The notes under the pieces were generated by a model. It saw only the letters and a program-made list of their open reading frames with translations, had not been told where the DNA came from and made no database searches. Shown one piece after another: positions 15,982 through 24,859 of a DNA stretch of 32,377 nt; within the stretch, counting starts at the first letter, position 1; every line of letters begins with the position of its first letter. The position numbers and the translations under genes are program-made. The DNA comes from Paracoccaceae bacterium (GTDB lineage: Bacteria; Pseudomonadota; Alphaproteobacteria; Rhodobacterales; Rhodobacteraceae), in NCBI GenBank assembly GCA_015485375.1, contig WFTU01000440.1, positions 1-32,377 on the forward strand, read 5' to 3'.

Positions 15982-16652
15982 TGAAAGCGATTATTTTTGA
16001 CCTCGACGGAACGCTGGTGGACAGCGCGCCGGACCTGCGGGCGACCGCCAATGCGGTGCTGCGTTCGATGGGGTACCAACCCCTGTCGCTGGAGACCATC
16101 CGCGGCTTTATCGGCAACGGTGTGCCGAAACTGGTGGAACGGGTTATGAAGGCCTCGGACATCGAGTTTACCGAGGAGCGGCACAAGGCGCTCGTCGAGA
16201 CGTTCGAGAAGCTCTATACCGAGCATCCGGTGGATCATACGGTGCTGTATCCCGGCGTGCGCGATGCGCTGGAGATGTTGCAACGGCGCGGCTATGTCAT
16301 GGGGGTTTGCACGAACAAGGTGTATTCGATCACGCTGCGGGTGCTGGAAGGGTTGAAAATCGACCAGTATTTCGGCTCGGTCATCGGGGGCGACAGCCTG
16401 CCGACGCACAAGCCCGATCCGGCGATGTTGCACAAGTGCATTGCCGATCTGGGCGCGGACCATGCGGTTTTTGTCGGCGACAGCGAGGTCGATTCGGCCA
16501 CGGCGCAGAACGCCGGTGTGCGGTTTGCGTTTTATACCAACGGGTATCGCAAGAGTCCGATTTCGGAAATTCCGCATGACACGCGGTTCAGCAATTTTGC
16601 CGATCTGGCGGGGTTCCTGTCTACGGTCGGGGAAAACACTGTAAGGCTGTAA
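15981..16652 (+). CDS. gph: Phosphoglycolate phosphatase (HAD family)
   Basis: Hydrolyses 2-phosphoglycolate, the toxic product of RuBisCO oxygenation, to glycolate. The ATG at 15981 overlaps the previous stop (TGATG) and gives 223 residues beginning MKAIIFDLDGTLVDSAPDL, with Asp7 and Asp9 as nucleophile and acid. CTNK is motif II, THKPDP carries the motif III lysine, and FVGDSEVDSATA is motif IV. An upstream in-frame ATG at 15954 falls inside the thioredoxin gene and is unlikely. It is the last gene of the run. Its 3' end overlaps the convergent aminotransferase gene by 32 bases, with no terminator visible between them. Confidence 0.92.
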   Translation: MKAIIFDLDGTLVDSAPDLRATANAVLRSMGYQPLSLETIRGFIGNGVPKLVERVMKASDIEFTEERHKALVETFEKLYTEHPVDHTVLYPGVRDALEMLQRRGYVMGVCTNKVYSITLRVLEGLKIDQYFGSVIGGDSLPTHKPDPAMLHKCIADLGADHAVFVGDSEVDSATAQNAGVRFAFYTNGYRKSPISEIPHDTRFSNFADLAGFLSTVGENTVRL

Positions 16653-17805
16653 CCAGACGGTCGAGCGCCTGTTCGAGGTTGGCGCGTTGCGTGGCGAAGT
16701 TCAGGCGGGCGAAGCCTTCGCCCTCGGGTCCGAAGGCCTGTCCGCGGGTGACGGCCCAGCCGGCGTTTTCACGCAGGAATTTTGTCAGATCGTCCGGCGA
16801 CAGGCCGAGCGCGCGGAAATCCAGCCATGCGAGGAAGGTGCCTTCGGGTTTGGGGGCGCTGACTCCGCGCACATTCGCCAGCCGTTCGGTCACGAGGTCG
16901 GCGTTTCCTTCGAGGTATTGCAATGCGGCGTCGAGCCATTCGGCGCCGTTTGTGTAGGCGGCAACCATGGCGGCGTTGGCGAAAGCGTTGTTTTTATTGA
17001 CGGTCAGGCGGGAGTTTTCCCGCTGGAAGGCGGCGCGCATGTCGTCGTTGGAGATGATCGTGTGTGCGGCGGCGCAGGAGGCGATGTTGAAGGATTTCGC
17101 GGGCGACAGGCAGGTGACGGAATTGTCGGCATAGGCCGTGCCGAGCGACGCAAAGGGGGTGTAGGGGTGGCCCGCAAAGGTGATGTCGGCGTGGATTTCG
17201 TCGGACACCACGAGGACTCCGTTTTCGGCGCAGATGTCGCCGAGCCGGCGCAGTTCGTCGGCGCTCCAGACGCGGCCGACGGGGTTGTGCGGGTTGCACA
17301 GGTAGAGCATTTTCGTGCGCGGGTTGGCGGCTTTGGCCGCGAGGTCGTCGAAATCCATGCGGTAGGTCTCGCCGTCGAACAGCAGCGGGTTGCGGATGAT
17401 ACGGCGGTGGTTTTCATCCAGAATGTCGTAGAAATCGAAGAACACCGGCGGCTGGACAATGATGCCGTCGCCCGTGTCCGTGAAGATCGAGGCGGCGATG
17501 GCAAGGATGTTCAGCACGTTCGGGGCACGCAGGATATGGGCGGGGTCGAGCGCCCAGCCGTGGCGGGTTTTCTGCCACTCGGCAATGGCGGGGAACAGCG
17601 GGTCGGGAACGGCCTCGTATCCGAAAACGCCGTGATCAAGGCGGGCCTGCATGGCGTCGAGGATGCAGGGGGCGGCATGGAAATCCATGTCGGCCACACC
17701 GGCGGGGAACAGGTTGGCGCCATCCTTGCCCAGCACCATCGGATGGGCCTTGAGGGCGGGGACTTCGCGGCGGTTGACGGGGATGTCGAAATCGAAAACG
17801 GGCAT
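16621..17805 (-). CDS. MalY/PatB-type PLP-dependent lyase/aminotransferase
   Basis: A 394-residue fold-type I PLP enzyme, best matched to the MalY/PatB cystathionine beta-lyase (C-S lyase) group. It opens with FDIPVNRREVPALK and FPAGVADMDFHAAP, the MalY-type beginning. The Schiff-base lysine is Lys237 in CLSPAKSFNIA. Cofactor contacts include NPHNPVGRVW (171-180) and SDEIHADITF (201-210), and the C-terminal arginine loop is FARLNFATQRANL. It is cytoplasmic. It likely cleaves cystathionine or cysteine to give homocysteine or sulfide, but the substrate is inferred. It is convergent with and overlaps gph. Confidence 0.88.
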   Translation of the reverse strand: MPVFDFDIPVNRREVPALKAHPMVLGKDGANLFPAGVADMDFHAAPCILDAMQARLDHGVFGYEAVPDPLFPAIAEWQKTRHGWALDPAHILRAPNVLNILAIAASIFTDTGDGIIVQPPVFFDFYDILDENHRRIIRNPLLFDGETYRMDFDDLAAKAANPRTKMLYLCNPHNPVGRVWSADELRRLGDICAENGVLVVSDEIHADITFAGHPYTPFASLGTAYADNSVTCLSPAKSFNIASCAAAHTIISNDDMRAAFQRENSRLTVNKNNAFANAAMVAAYTNGAEWLDAALQYLEGNADLVTERLANVRGVSAPKPEGTFLAWLDFRALGLSPDDLTKFLRENAGWAVTRGQAFGPEGEGFARLNFATQRANLEQALDRLVTALQCFPRP

Positions 17806-17873
17806 GGCTCACCGGAGTTGTCAGGCAGGGGATTTGCTGGCAGGGTGCGGGAAATAGCGGCGAAAGGCAACAT

Positions 17874-18203
17874 ATGTTTAACGGGTTTATGGTGGCTCTG
17901 GCGCTCAATCCGCTGGCGGTGTGTCCGGTGTCGCAGAGCGAGCGGAACAATCCGCCGGAGGTGGCGGCGGAAGTGATGCAGATCACCGGTGGCTGGGTGG
18001 AGGTGCTGCCGGACGGGGAAGGCGCGCCCTTTGTCCTGCTGTCTGACGGAACCGTCGAAGGTGCGGCCTTCGGGGTGTGGCAGGTGGATGACGGCGTGGT
18101 GTATTTCGGCGAGGAAGCGCTGCGGCTGGAGTATATCGACGGGCGGGAAATGCGCCTGTTGGCCGAGGGGGCGATGTGGTCGCGGGTGTTTCGGGCGCGG
18201 TGA
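17874..18203 (+). CDS. Hypothetical protein, 109 aa
   Basis: I do not recognise this gene. It encodes 109 residues beginning MFNGFMVALALNPLAVCPVS, a short hydrophobic stretch that could be a weak signal peptide or anchor. A soluble acidic segment rich in valine and glycine follows, with two similar beta-type pieces (PFVLLSDGTVEGAAFGVWQV and DGVVYFGEEALRLEYIDG). AAAGG lies just before the ATG. It is divergent from the aminotransferase gene and 84 bases before the DUF4170 gene. Codon use looks like the neighbours, which supports a real gene, but there is no motif to assign a function. Confidence 0.5.
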   Translation: MFNGFMVALALNPLAVCPVSQSERNNPPEVAAEVMQITGGWVEVLPDGEGAPFVLLSDGTVEGAAFGVWQVDDGVVYFGEEALRLEYIDGREMRLLAEGAMWSRVFRAR

Positions 18204-18287
18204 TCGCGACAAGCCGCCGAGTGCGATTGACGCGGCGCAGCAAACGGCTATTGTGCGCGGCGCAACAGCAACCACAGGACTTTGGCC

Positions 18288-18530
18288 ATGACACAACGTT
18301 TGCATCTTGTTTTCGGCGGTGAGCTTGTCGATCCGCAGGGGAATACCTTTCGCGACCCTTCCGAAATTGAAACTGTGGGGTATTACCCGAACTATGCGGC
18401 GGCCTATGATGCGTGGAAAGCGGCGGCGCATGCGACGGTGGACAATGCGCATATGCGCTATTTCATTGCCCATCTGCACCGTCTGCGCGACGAGGAAACC
18501 GAAGCCAGCCCGACCGAAGAAATGGGCTGA
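18288..18530 (+). CDS. DUF4170 protein
   Basis: An 80-residue soluble protein of the DUF4170 family: MTQRLHLVFGGELVDPQGNTFRDP, then ETVGYYPNYAAAYDAWKAAAHATVDNAHMRYFIAHLHRL. The ATG at 18288 is preceded by AGGA at 18276-18279; a TTG at 18282 is in frame but less likely. The family has no known function. Its gene is usually next to waaA and lpxK in Rhodobacterales, as here, where its stop codon overlaps the waaA start. A link to lipid A/Kdo assembly or its regulation is inferred from that coupling. Confidence 0.88.
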   Translation: MTQRLHLVFGGELVDPQGNTFRDPSEIETVGYYPNYAAAYDAWKAAAHATVDNAHMRYFIAHLHRLRDEETEASPTEEMG

Positions 18531-19759
18531 TGCGGCGCTCCGTCGGGCTTGGCATATATCTGTTGTATGCCCGCCTTGTGCGGGGGTTGTTTTCCGGTTC
18601 CGGCCAGAAACTTCTGACACAGGCGCGCCCTGACGGGGCGCTGGTCTGGGTGCATATCGTCAGCGCCGAGGAGACCTCGGCCGTGCTGGAGGTCATGCAG
18701 CGGTTTCTGGCAGAAAACGCCGGCTGGAATTGTCTGGTGACCGCGGGAAGTGCGGCGACGCTGGCGGAAGTCGAGCGGCGGGCCGGTGCGGGGATGGTGA
18801 CGGCGCGTTTGCCGCGCGAGATTCGTTCCGAGGTGTTTCTGGACCACTGGAAACCCGATATGCTGGTCTGGACCGAGGGCGGGTATCGGCCTGCGCTGCT
18901 GGCCGGTGCCAAGGCGCGCGATATTCCCATGGTGATGATCAACGCGCGCATGTCGCCCGGCAGCTTCCGGCGCTGGAAGTTTCTGCACGGGCTGATCGCC
19001 TCGGTTCTGGGGCGGTTTGGCTGGATTCTGGCGCAGGATACCACCACCGAGGGCAATATGCGGGCGCTCGGCGTGGATCGGGACCGGATCGAGGTGACGG
19101 GGGCGCTGCGCGAAGGTTCGGCGCCGCTGCCGCATAACGAGGACGAGCGGCGTGCCATGGCCGAGGCGATGGGCGGGCGGCCGGTCTGGCTGGCAGCGCT
19201 GACCCATGCTGGCGAGGAGGAAATCCTGCTGGAGGTTTTCCGCACGGTCCGGCGGTCGTTTCCCGAACTGCTGATGATACTGGTGCCGAACAATCCGGCG
19301 CGGGGGGACGAGCTGGCAACACTTGTGCAAGCGGCGGGCTGGTCGCTGGCGCAGCGCTCCGAAGGGAGCAGGATTGATGCGCGGGTGGATGTGTTTCTTG
19401 CCGATACGCACGGCGAGATGGGATTGTGGTATCGTCTGGCGCCGGTATCGTTTCTGGGCGGCTCGCTGGTCGATTACGGCGGCCATAATCCGTATGAGCC
19501 GACGGCGCTCGGTTCGGCCATTCTGCACGGGCCGTATGTGGCGGGCTATGCCACGGCCTATCGGGTGCTGGGCGAGGCCGGGGCCTGCGTTGCGGTGCAG
19601 GACGGGGCCGCGCTGGCGCAGGCGTTGAAGCAGGCGCTGGTGCCGGATCGCGCGGCGGAGCTGGCGACGGCAGCCTGGACGGTCGGAAGCGAGGGGGCGG
19701 AAGTGACGGATCGGGTGCTGGAAGTCCTGCAACATTTCAAACCGGAAGGCGGAGCCTGA
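18530..19759 (+). CDS. waaA: 3-deoxy-D-manno-octulosonic acid transferase
   Basis: Transfers Kdo from CMP-Kdo to the lipid A precursor at the cytoplasmic face of the inner membrane. The ATG at 18530 overlaps the DUF4170 stop (TGATG), giving 409 residues. An upstream in-frame ATG at 18413 would add a stretch that is a shadow of the preceding gene. An N-terminal anchor (VGLGIYLLYARLVRGLF) is followed by a GT-B fold. VHIVSAEET (about residues 41-49) holds the acidic residue that corresponds to the catalytic glutamate of WaaA, and GGSLVDYGGHNPYEPTALG is the C-terminal CMP-Kdo/acceptor signature. lpxK overlaps the stop by one base. Confidence 0.92.
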   Translation: MRRSVGLGIYLLYARLVRGLFSGSGQKLLTQARPDGALVWVHIVSAEETSAVLEVMQRFLAENAGWNCLVTAGSAATLAEVERRAGAGMVTARLPREIRSEVFLDHWKPDMLVWTEGGYRPALLAGAKARDIPMVMINARMSPGSFRRWKFLHGLIASVLGRFGWILAQDTTTEGNMRALGVDRDRIEVTGALREGSAPLPHNEDERRAMAEAMGGRPVWLAALTHAGEEEILLEVFRTVRRSFPELLMILVPNNPARGDELATLVQAAGWSLAQRSEGSRIDARVDVFLADTHGEMGLWYRLAPVSFLGGSLVDYGGHNPYEPTALGSAILHGPYVAGYATAYRVLGEAGACVAVQDGAALAQALKQALVPDRAAELATAAWTVGSEGAEVTDRVLEVLQHFKPEGGA

Positions 19760-20775
19760 TGCGGGCGCCGCTGTTCTGGAACCGGCCGCGGGATGCCCGC
19801 GGGCTGAAGCCGTGGCTTCTGTCGCCGCTGGCGGCTGTGTGGACAGCGGTGACGCGGCGGCGTCTGGCCAAGGGGGCGTGGGAGAAGATGCCGGTGCCGG
19901 TGGTCTGTGTCGGCAATATCAATGCGGGCGGAACGGGGAAGACGCCCTCGGTCATTGCTTTGCTGGGGATGTTCGGCGAGGCGGGGATCACGGCGCATGT
20001 GGTTTCGCGCGGCTATGGCGGCTCGGTCGAGGGGCCGGTGAGGGTGGACGAGCGGGTGCATTCGGCCGACGAGGTCGGGGACGAGCCGTTGCAGATCTCG
20101 GCGTTCGGGCCGTGCTGGGTGGCGAAAGACCGGCGCGCGGGGGTTCTGGCGGCGGTGGAGGCCGACGCCGAGGTCGTTTTGCTGGATGACGGGTTCCAGA
20201 ATCCGGCGATTGCCAAGGATTTGAATATTGTGGTGGTGGATGCGGAAGTCGGCTTCGGCAATGGCATGGTGATGCCTGCGGGGCCGTTGCGCGAGCCGTT
20301 GAAGGACGGGTTGAAGCGGGCGGATGTGGTGCTGACCATCGGGCCGGAGGCGGCGCAGAAGCGGCTGGAGCGGGACTGGCCGGAGATCGCCGGGCTTCCG
20401 CGCTGGCAGGCGAGCCTGCAGCCGCTGGCGATGGGAATCGACTGGAACGGGATGGTCTGTCTGGCCTTTGCCGGAATCGGGCGGCCGGGGAAGTTTTTCG
20501 CCTCGCTAAAACGGGCCGGGGCGGATGTGGTGGCGACGCGGGCGTTTCCCGATCACGCGCCCTACTCCGATGCGGTGCTGCAACGGCTGAAGGCGGAGGC
20601 CTGGGGCAAGGGGGCCAATCTGGTGACTACGGAAAAGGATGTCGCCCGCCTGCCCGCGCATTTCAAGCCGGAGGTCATGGCCTTTCCGGTGCGGCTGGTC
20701 TTCGACAACCCCGGGGGGGTGAAGACGGCGTTACTGGCTTGGGCGGCCGAAGAGGGAATCGATAAGGCCCTGTAG
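19759..20775 (+). CDS. lpxK: Tetraacyldisaccharide 4'-kinase
   Basis: Phosphorylates the 4' position of the lipid A disaccharide, acting at the inner membrane. It has 338 residues. The Walker A loop is NINAGGTGKTP (53-63), preceded by the family N-terminus APLFWNRPRD. SRGYGGSVEGPVRV, ILLDDGFQNPAI (here VLLDDGFQN) and a late TTEKDVARLP segment are all characteristic. It starts on the last base of the waaA stop and ends 45 bases inside the convergent penicillin-binding protein gene, an unusually deep 3' overlap. Confidence 0.93.
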   Translation: MRAPLFWNRPRDARGLKPWLLSPLAAVWTAVTRRRLAKGAWEKMPVPVVCVGNINAGGTGKTPSVIALLGMFGEAGITAHVVSRGYGGSVEGPVRVDERVHSADEVGDEPLQISAFGPCWVAKDRRAGVLAAVEADAEVVLLDDGFQNPAIAKDLNIVVVDAEVGFGNGMVMPAGPLREPLKDGLKRADVVLTIGPEAAQKRLERDWPEIAGLPRWQASLQPLAMGIDWNGMVCLAFAGIGRPGKFFASLKRAGADVVATRAFPDHAPYSDAVLQRLKAEAWGKGANLVTTEKDVARLPAHFKPEVMAFPVRLVFDNPGGVKTALLAWAAEEGIDKAL

Positions 20776-22794
20776 CCCGCCGCGTTCTGTTTCGGAAACG
20801 GGGGCGACCACGGGTTCGGGCGGCTCCAGCGTCGGGTCGATCAGGGGCAGCGGGCGGATGGGCAGACCTTCGTGCACGCGGGTCATGGCCTGTTTCCAGA
20901 TTTCGGCAGGCAGGCCGCCGCCGGTGACGCCGACGAGTTTCGAGTTGTCGTCATAGCCCATCCAGACACCGGCCACGTAATCGGCGGTAAAACCGATGAA
21001 CCATGCGTCGCGGTTGCCCTGCGTGGTGCCGGTTTTGCCGGCAGCAGGGCGTTCACCGAGGTTGGCGCGTTTGCCGGAACCTTTCTCGACCACCTTGTTC
21101 ATCATGTAGATCAGATAGCCGTCGGCGCGTTCGGACAGGACGCGGAAACCGTCGGGGCGGTCGAGGCTCATCAGGATCTGGTCATCGCCGCGCACGCGCA
21201 GGTCGATCCAGCCGTAGGGTTTCGATTGGCGGCCGCCGTTGAGGATGCCGGCATAGGCGCCGGTCATCTCGATCAGGTAGACGTTGGAGGCACCAAGCGC
21301 GAGGGCCGGACCCTGTGCCAGTTCGGTCGTGATGCCGAAGTCGGAGGCGACGGCGCGGACTTTTTCCAGCCCGACCTGCATGGCCAGACGCACGGCGACG
21401 GTGTTGAGCGAGTTGGCCATGGCATCGACCATCAGGATGTTGCCGTAGTATTTGCCGGAGTAGTTCTTCGGGCTCCATGGGCCCGAGCCGGGGATGTCGA
21501 TAGTGATCGGAGCGTCCTCGACCACGTCGAGCGGGGTCATGCCGGATTCAAGCGCCGCACCGTAAACGAAGGGTTTGAAAGAGGATCCCGGCTGACGCAG
21601 GGCCTGTGTGGCGCGGTTGAACTGTCCGGCGCCGTCGATCTTGCGCCCGCCGACCATGGCGCGCACGGCCCCGTCGGGGGACATGATGACGATGGCGGCC
21701 TGTGCGTCGGAGCCTTCGTCGACGAAGTTTTCAAACACATAGGTGATGGCTTCTTCGGCGGCTTTCTGGATGGCGGGGTCGAAGGTGGTGCGGATGGCGA
21801 CGTCTTCGGTGGTTTCGCGGGTCAGGAATTGCGGGGCGTCGGACATGATCCAGTCGGCGAAATATCCGCCGGCCCGTTCCTGTGCCGCCTGCGAGAGGGT
21901 GGCAGGATCGGCGCGGGCGATGTCTGCCTCCACCCGCGTGATGTAGCCCTGTTCCTGCATCAGGCCGATAACCACCTTGGAGCGGTCCTGTGCGCGTTCC
22001 AGATTGCGCGTCGGCGCATAGTAGGACGGGGCGGTCAGCAGACCGGCGAGCATGGCGCTTTCCTGAATGGTCAGGTCGCGGGCGCTTTTGCCGAAGTAGC
22101 GTTGGGCGGCGGCCTCGAATCCGTTGGCGCCGGCACCGAGGTAGGCGCGGTTGAGATAGATCGACAGGATGTCGTCTTTTTCGTATTTCAACTCCATCGC
22201 CAGCGCGTAGGGGACTTCCTGGATTTTGCGCAGCAGGGTTTGCTTGCGGCATTCCGCTTCGGGCAGGTCCTGACCGAGGCAGAGGAGTTTTGCCACCTGT
22301 TGCGTGATGGTCGAGCCGCCGTTGCCGGAGAACGGGCCGCGCCCCTCGCTGAGGTTGATGCGGATGGCACCGGCGATGCCGCGCGGGCTGACGCCGAAGT
22401 GTTTGTAGAAACGCTTGTCCTCGGTCGCGACGACGGCGTTTTTCAGGCTGGGGGAAACAGTGCCGGCACGCAGGGTGCCGTCGAACTGTTCGCCGCGCCA
22501 GGCGAAAACCTTGTTGTCGCGGTCGAGCAGCACGACCGAGCCGCCCTTGCGACCGTCGAGCAGGGTCTCCATTGGCGGCAGGCTCATGTAATAATAGCCC
22601 ACCCATCCCGCCAGAACCAGCGCGCCGACCAGAGCGCCGCGGGTGCCGGTCCACCAGATGGCGCGGAAAATCGTGCCGAAAAACCACAGGATTGCGCGCA
22701 CGATAAAGGGCCGCGACGGTTTCGCGGGTTTGCTGGTCCGGCGTTTCGCCGGTTGGCGTTTGTTCTTCGCCGGTGTGGGTCGTCTTTTGGCCAT
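20731..22794 (-). CDS. mrcA: Class A penicillin-binding protein (PBP1A family)
   Basis: A bifunctional peptidoglycan glycosyltransferase/transpeptidase of 687 residues. The N-terminus is very basic (KRRPTPAKNKRQPAKRR), followed by one membrane anchor (about 52-70). The GT51 domain has ATEDKRFYKHFG with catalytic Glu125, GGSTITQQVAKLL (159-171) and RKIQEVPYALAMELKYEKDDIL. The transpeptidase domain has SxxK as SSFK (404-407), SxN as SLN in MANSLNTVAV, and KTG in AAGKTGTTQGNRDAWF. A short proline-rich tail follows (EPPEPVVAPV). It is divergent from glnK and convergent with lpxK. The ribosome binding site is weak. Confidence 0.94.
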   Translation of the reverse strand: MAKRRPTPAKNKRQPAKRRTSKPAKPSRPFIVRAILWFFGTIFRAIWWTGTRGALVGALVLAGWVGYYYMSLPPMETLLDGRKGGSVVLLDRDNKVFAWRGEQFDGTLRAGTVSPSLKNAVVATEDKRFYKHFGVSPRGIAGAIRINLSEGRGPFSGNGGSTITQQVAKLLCLGQDLPEAECRKQTLLRKIQEVPYALAMELKYEKDDILSIYLNRAYLGAGANGFEAAAQRYFGKSARDLTIQESAMLAGLLTAPSYYAPTRNLERAQDRSKVVIGLMQEQGYITRVEADIARADPATLSQAAQERAGGYFADWIMSDAPQFLTRETTEDVAIRTTFDPAIQKAAEEAITYVFENFVDEGSDAQAAIVIMSPDGAVRAMVGGRKIDGAGQFNRATQALRQPGSSFKPFVYGAALESGMTPLDVVEDAPITIDIPGSGPWSPKNYSGKYYGNILMVDAMANSLNTVAVRLAMQVGLEKVRAVASDFGITTELAQGPALALGASNVYLIEMTGAYAGILNGGRQSKPYGWIDLRVRGDDQILMSLDRPDGFRVLSERADGYLIYMMNKVVEKGSGKRANLGERPAAGKTGTTQGNRDAWFIGFTADYVAGVWMGYDDNSKLVGVTGGGLPAEIWKQAMTRVHEGLPIRPLPLIDPTLEPPEPVVAPVSETERGGLQGLIDSLFGRPSQ

Positions 22795-23428
<634 letters not shown>

Positions 23429-23454
23429 TTCCCAACTTTACGAGAGACGGAAAA

Positions 23455-24789
23455 ATGAAAAAATCTACGAAAATTCTGGGGCTTGGCGCGGCGCTTTCGC
23501 TGCTGGCCGTCCCCGCATTCGCGCAGGAGACTGCCGAATATACGCAGTTTATACTCAACTCGCTGCTGTTCCTGATCGGCGGCTTTCTGGTGTTCTGGAT
23601 GGCGGCGGGCTTTACCATGCTCGAAGCCGGTCTGGTGCGCTCCAAGAACGTCACCATGCAGCTGACCAAGAACATGGCGCTGTTTTCGCTGGCGGGGATT
23701 GTTTACTACCTGCTTGGCTATAACCTGATGTATCCGCTCGGCAACTGGTCGATCGGCACGGATGGAACCGGTGGTTACCTCGGCGCCTTCGGTGTTGCGG
23801 TTCTGGAAGCGGTCGGCGTCGGGCCGGACGGCGTGGACGACCTGTCCTATGCCTCCACCGGTTCGGACTTCTTCTTCCAGCTGATGTTTGCGGCCGCGAC
23901 GGCCTCCATCGTTTCGGGCACATTGGCCGAGCGTATCAAACTGTGGCCCTTCCTGATCTTCACCGTCATCCTGACCGGTCTGATCTATCCGATCCAGGCC
24001 AGCTGGAAATGGGGCGGCGGTTTCCTTGACAGCCAGCTCGGCTTCCTCGACTTCGCCGGGTCTACTGTTGTGCATTCCGTGGGTGGCTGGGCTGCTCTGG
24101 CCGGCGCGCTGGTTCTGGGCCCGCGTCTGGGTCGTTACACCAAAGAAGGTCGTGTCGTTCCGTTCCCGGGTTCCAACCTGCCGCTGGCTACGCTCGGCAC
24201 GTTCATCCTGTGGATGGGCTGGTTCGGGTTCAACGGCGGCTCGCAGCTGGCTATGGGCACCATCGGTGACGTGGCCGACATCAGCCGCATCTTTGCCAAC
24301 ACCAACACCGCCGCTATGGGTGGCGCGCTGGCTGCACTGGTTGCGACACAGCTGCTGTACAAGAAACCTGACCTTACCATGATCCTGAACGGCGCGCTCG
24401 CCGGTCTGGTCTCCATCACGGCCGAGCCGCTGACTCCCACGCTGGGTGAAGCAACTCTGATCGGTGCTGCCGGTGGCGTGATCGTGGTCTTCGCGGTGCC
24501 GTTCCTCGACAAGCTGAAAATCGACGATGCGGTCGGCGCCATTCCGGTGCACCTGTTCGCCGGTATCTGGGGCACCATTGCCGTGCTGTTCACCAATCCG
24601 GATGCGACGATCAAGGGCCAGTTCCTGTCGATCATCATCGTCGGTGTGTTTGTCTTCGTGGTGTCCTACATCGTCTGGACCATCCTGAAACTGACCGTGG
24701 GTATCCGCGTCAGCGAGGAGGACGAGATCACCGGTCTGGATATGGCGGAACTGGGGATGGAAGCCTACCCCGATTTCACCCGCAGTTAA
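23455..24789 (+). CDS. amtB: Ammonium transporter AmtB
   Basis: A trimeric inner-membrane ammonium channel of 444 residues. A cleavable signal peptide is visible (KKSTKILGLGAALSLLAVPAFA, cut after residue 23 or so), followed by eleven membrane helices. The twin pore histidines are His207 (STVVHSVGGW) and His366 (GAIPVHLFAG), and the Amt signature FQLMFAAATASIVSGTLAER lies at 141-160. The soluble tail that GlnK docks near reads RVSEEDEITGLDMAELGMEAY. It is co-transcribed with glnK and ends at a clear terminator. Confidence 0.96.
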   Translation: MKKSTKILGLGAALSLLAVPAFAQETAEYTQFILNSLLFLIGGFLVFWMAAGFTMLEAGLVRSKNVTMQLTKNMALFSLAGIVYYLLGYNLMYPLGNWSIGTDGTGGYLGAFGVAVLEAVGVGPDGVDDLSYASTGSDFFFQLMFAAATASIVSGTLAERIKLWPFLIFTVILTGLIYPIQASWKWGGGFLDSQLGFLDFAGSTVVHSVGGWAALAGALVLGPRLGRYTKEGRVVPFPGSNLPLATLGTFILWMGWFGFNGGSQLAMGTIGDVADISRIFANTNTAAMGGALAALVATQLLYKKPDLTMILNGALAGLVSITAEPLTPTLGEATLIGAAGGVIVVFAVPFLDKLKIDDAVGAIPVHLFAGIWGTIAVLFTNPDATIKGQFLSIIIVGVFVFVVSYIVWTILKLTVGIRVSEEDEITGLDMAELGMEAYPDFTRS

Positions 24790-24802
24790 AACTGTCATTC
24801 CC

Positions 24803-24826
24803 TCCGGAGCGCTCGGGCGCTCCGGA
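24803..24826 (+). repeat. 10-bp hairpin with TCGG loop downstream of amtB
   Basis: TCCGGAGCGC (24803-24812) pairs perfectly with GCGCTCCGGA (24817-24826) around the tetraloop TCGG, an unusually stable UNCG-type loop in RNA. No T-run follows. It precedes the true terminator by 6 bases and may protect the 3' end of the glnK-amtB transcript or slow the polymerase. Confidence 0.75.
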
Positions 24827-24832
24827 CACTTG

Positions 24833-24859
24833 CCCCGGCGGAACCGCCGGGGTTTTTTT
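24833..24859 (+). terminator. Rho-independent terminator of glnK-amtB
   Basis: CCCCGGCGG (24833-24841) pairs with CCGCCGGGG (24844-24852), effectively an 8-bp GC stem with a GAAC loop, and is followed directly by seven T residues (24853-24859). The T-run overlaps the stop codon of the convergent Lrp-type gene. It lies 43 bases after the amtB stop codon. Confidence 0.92.
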
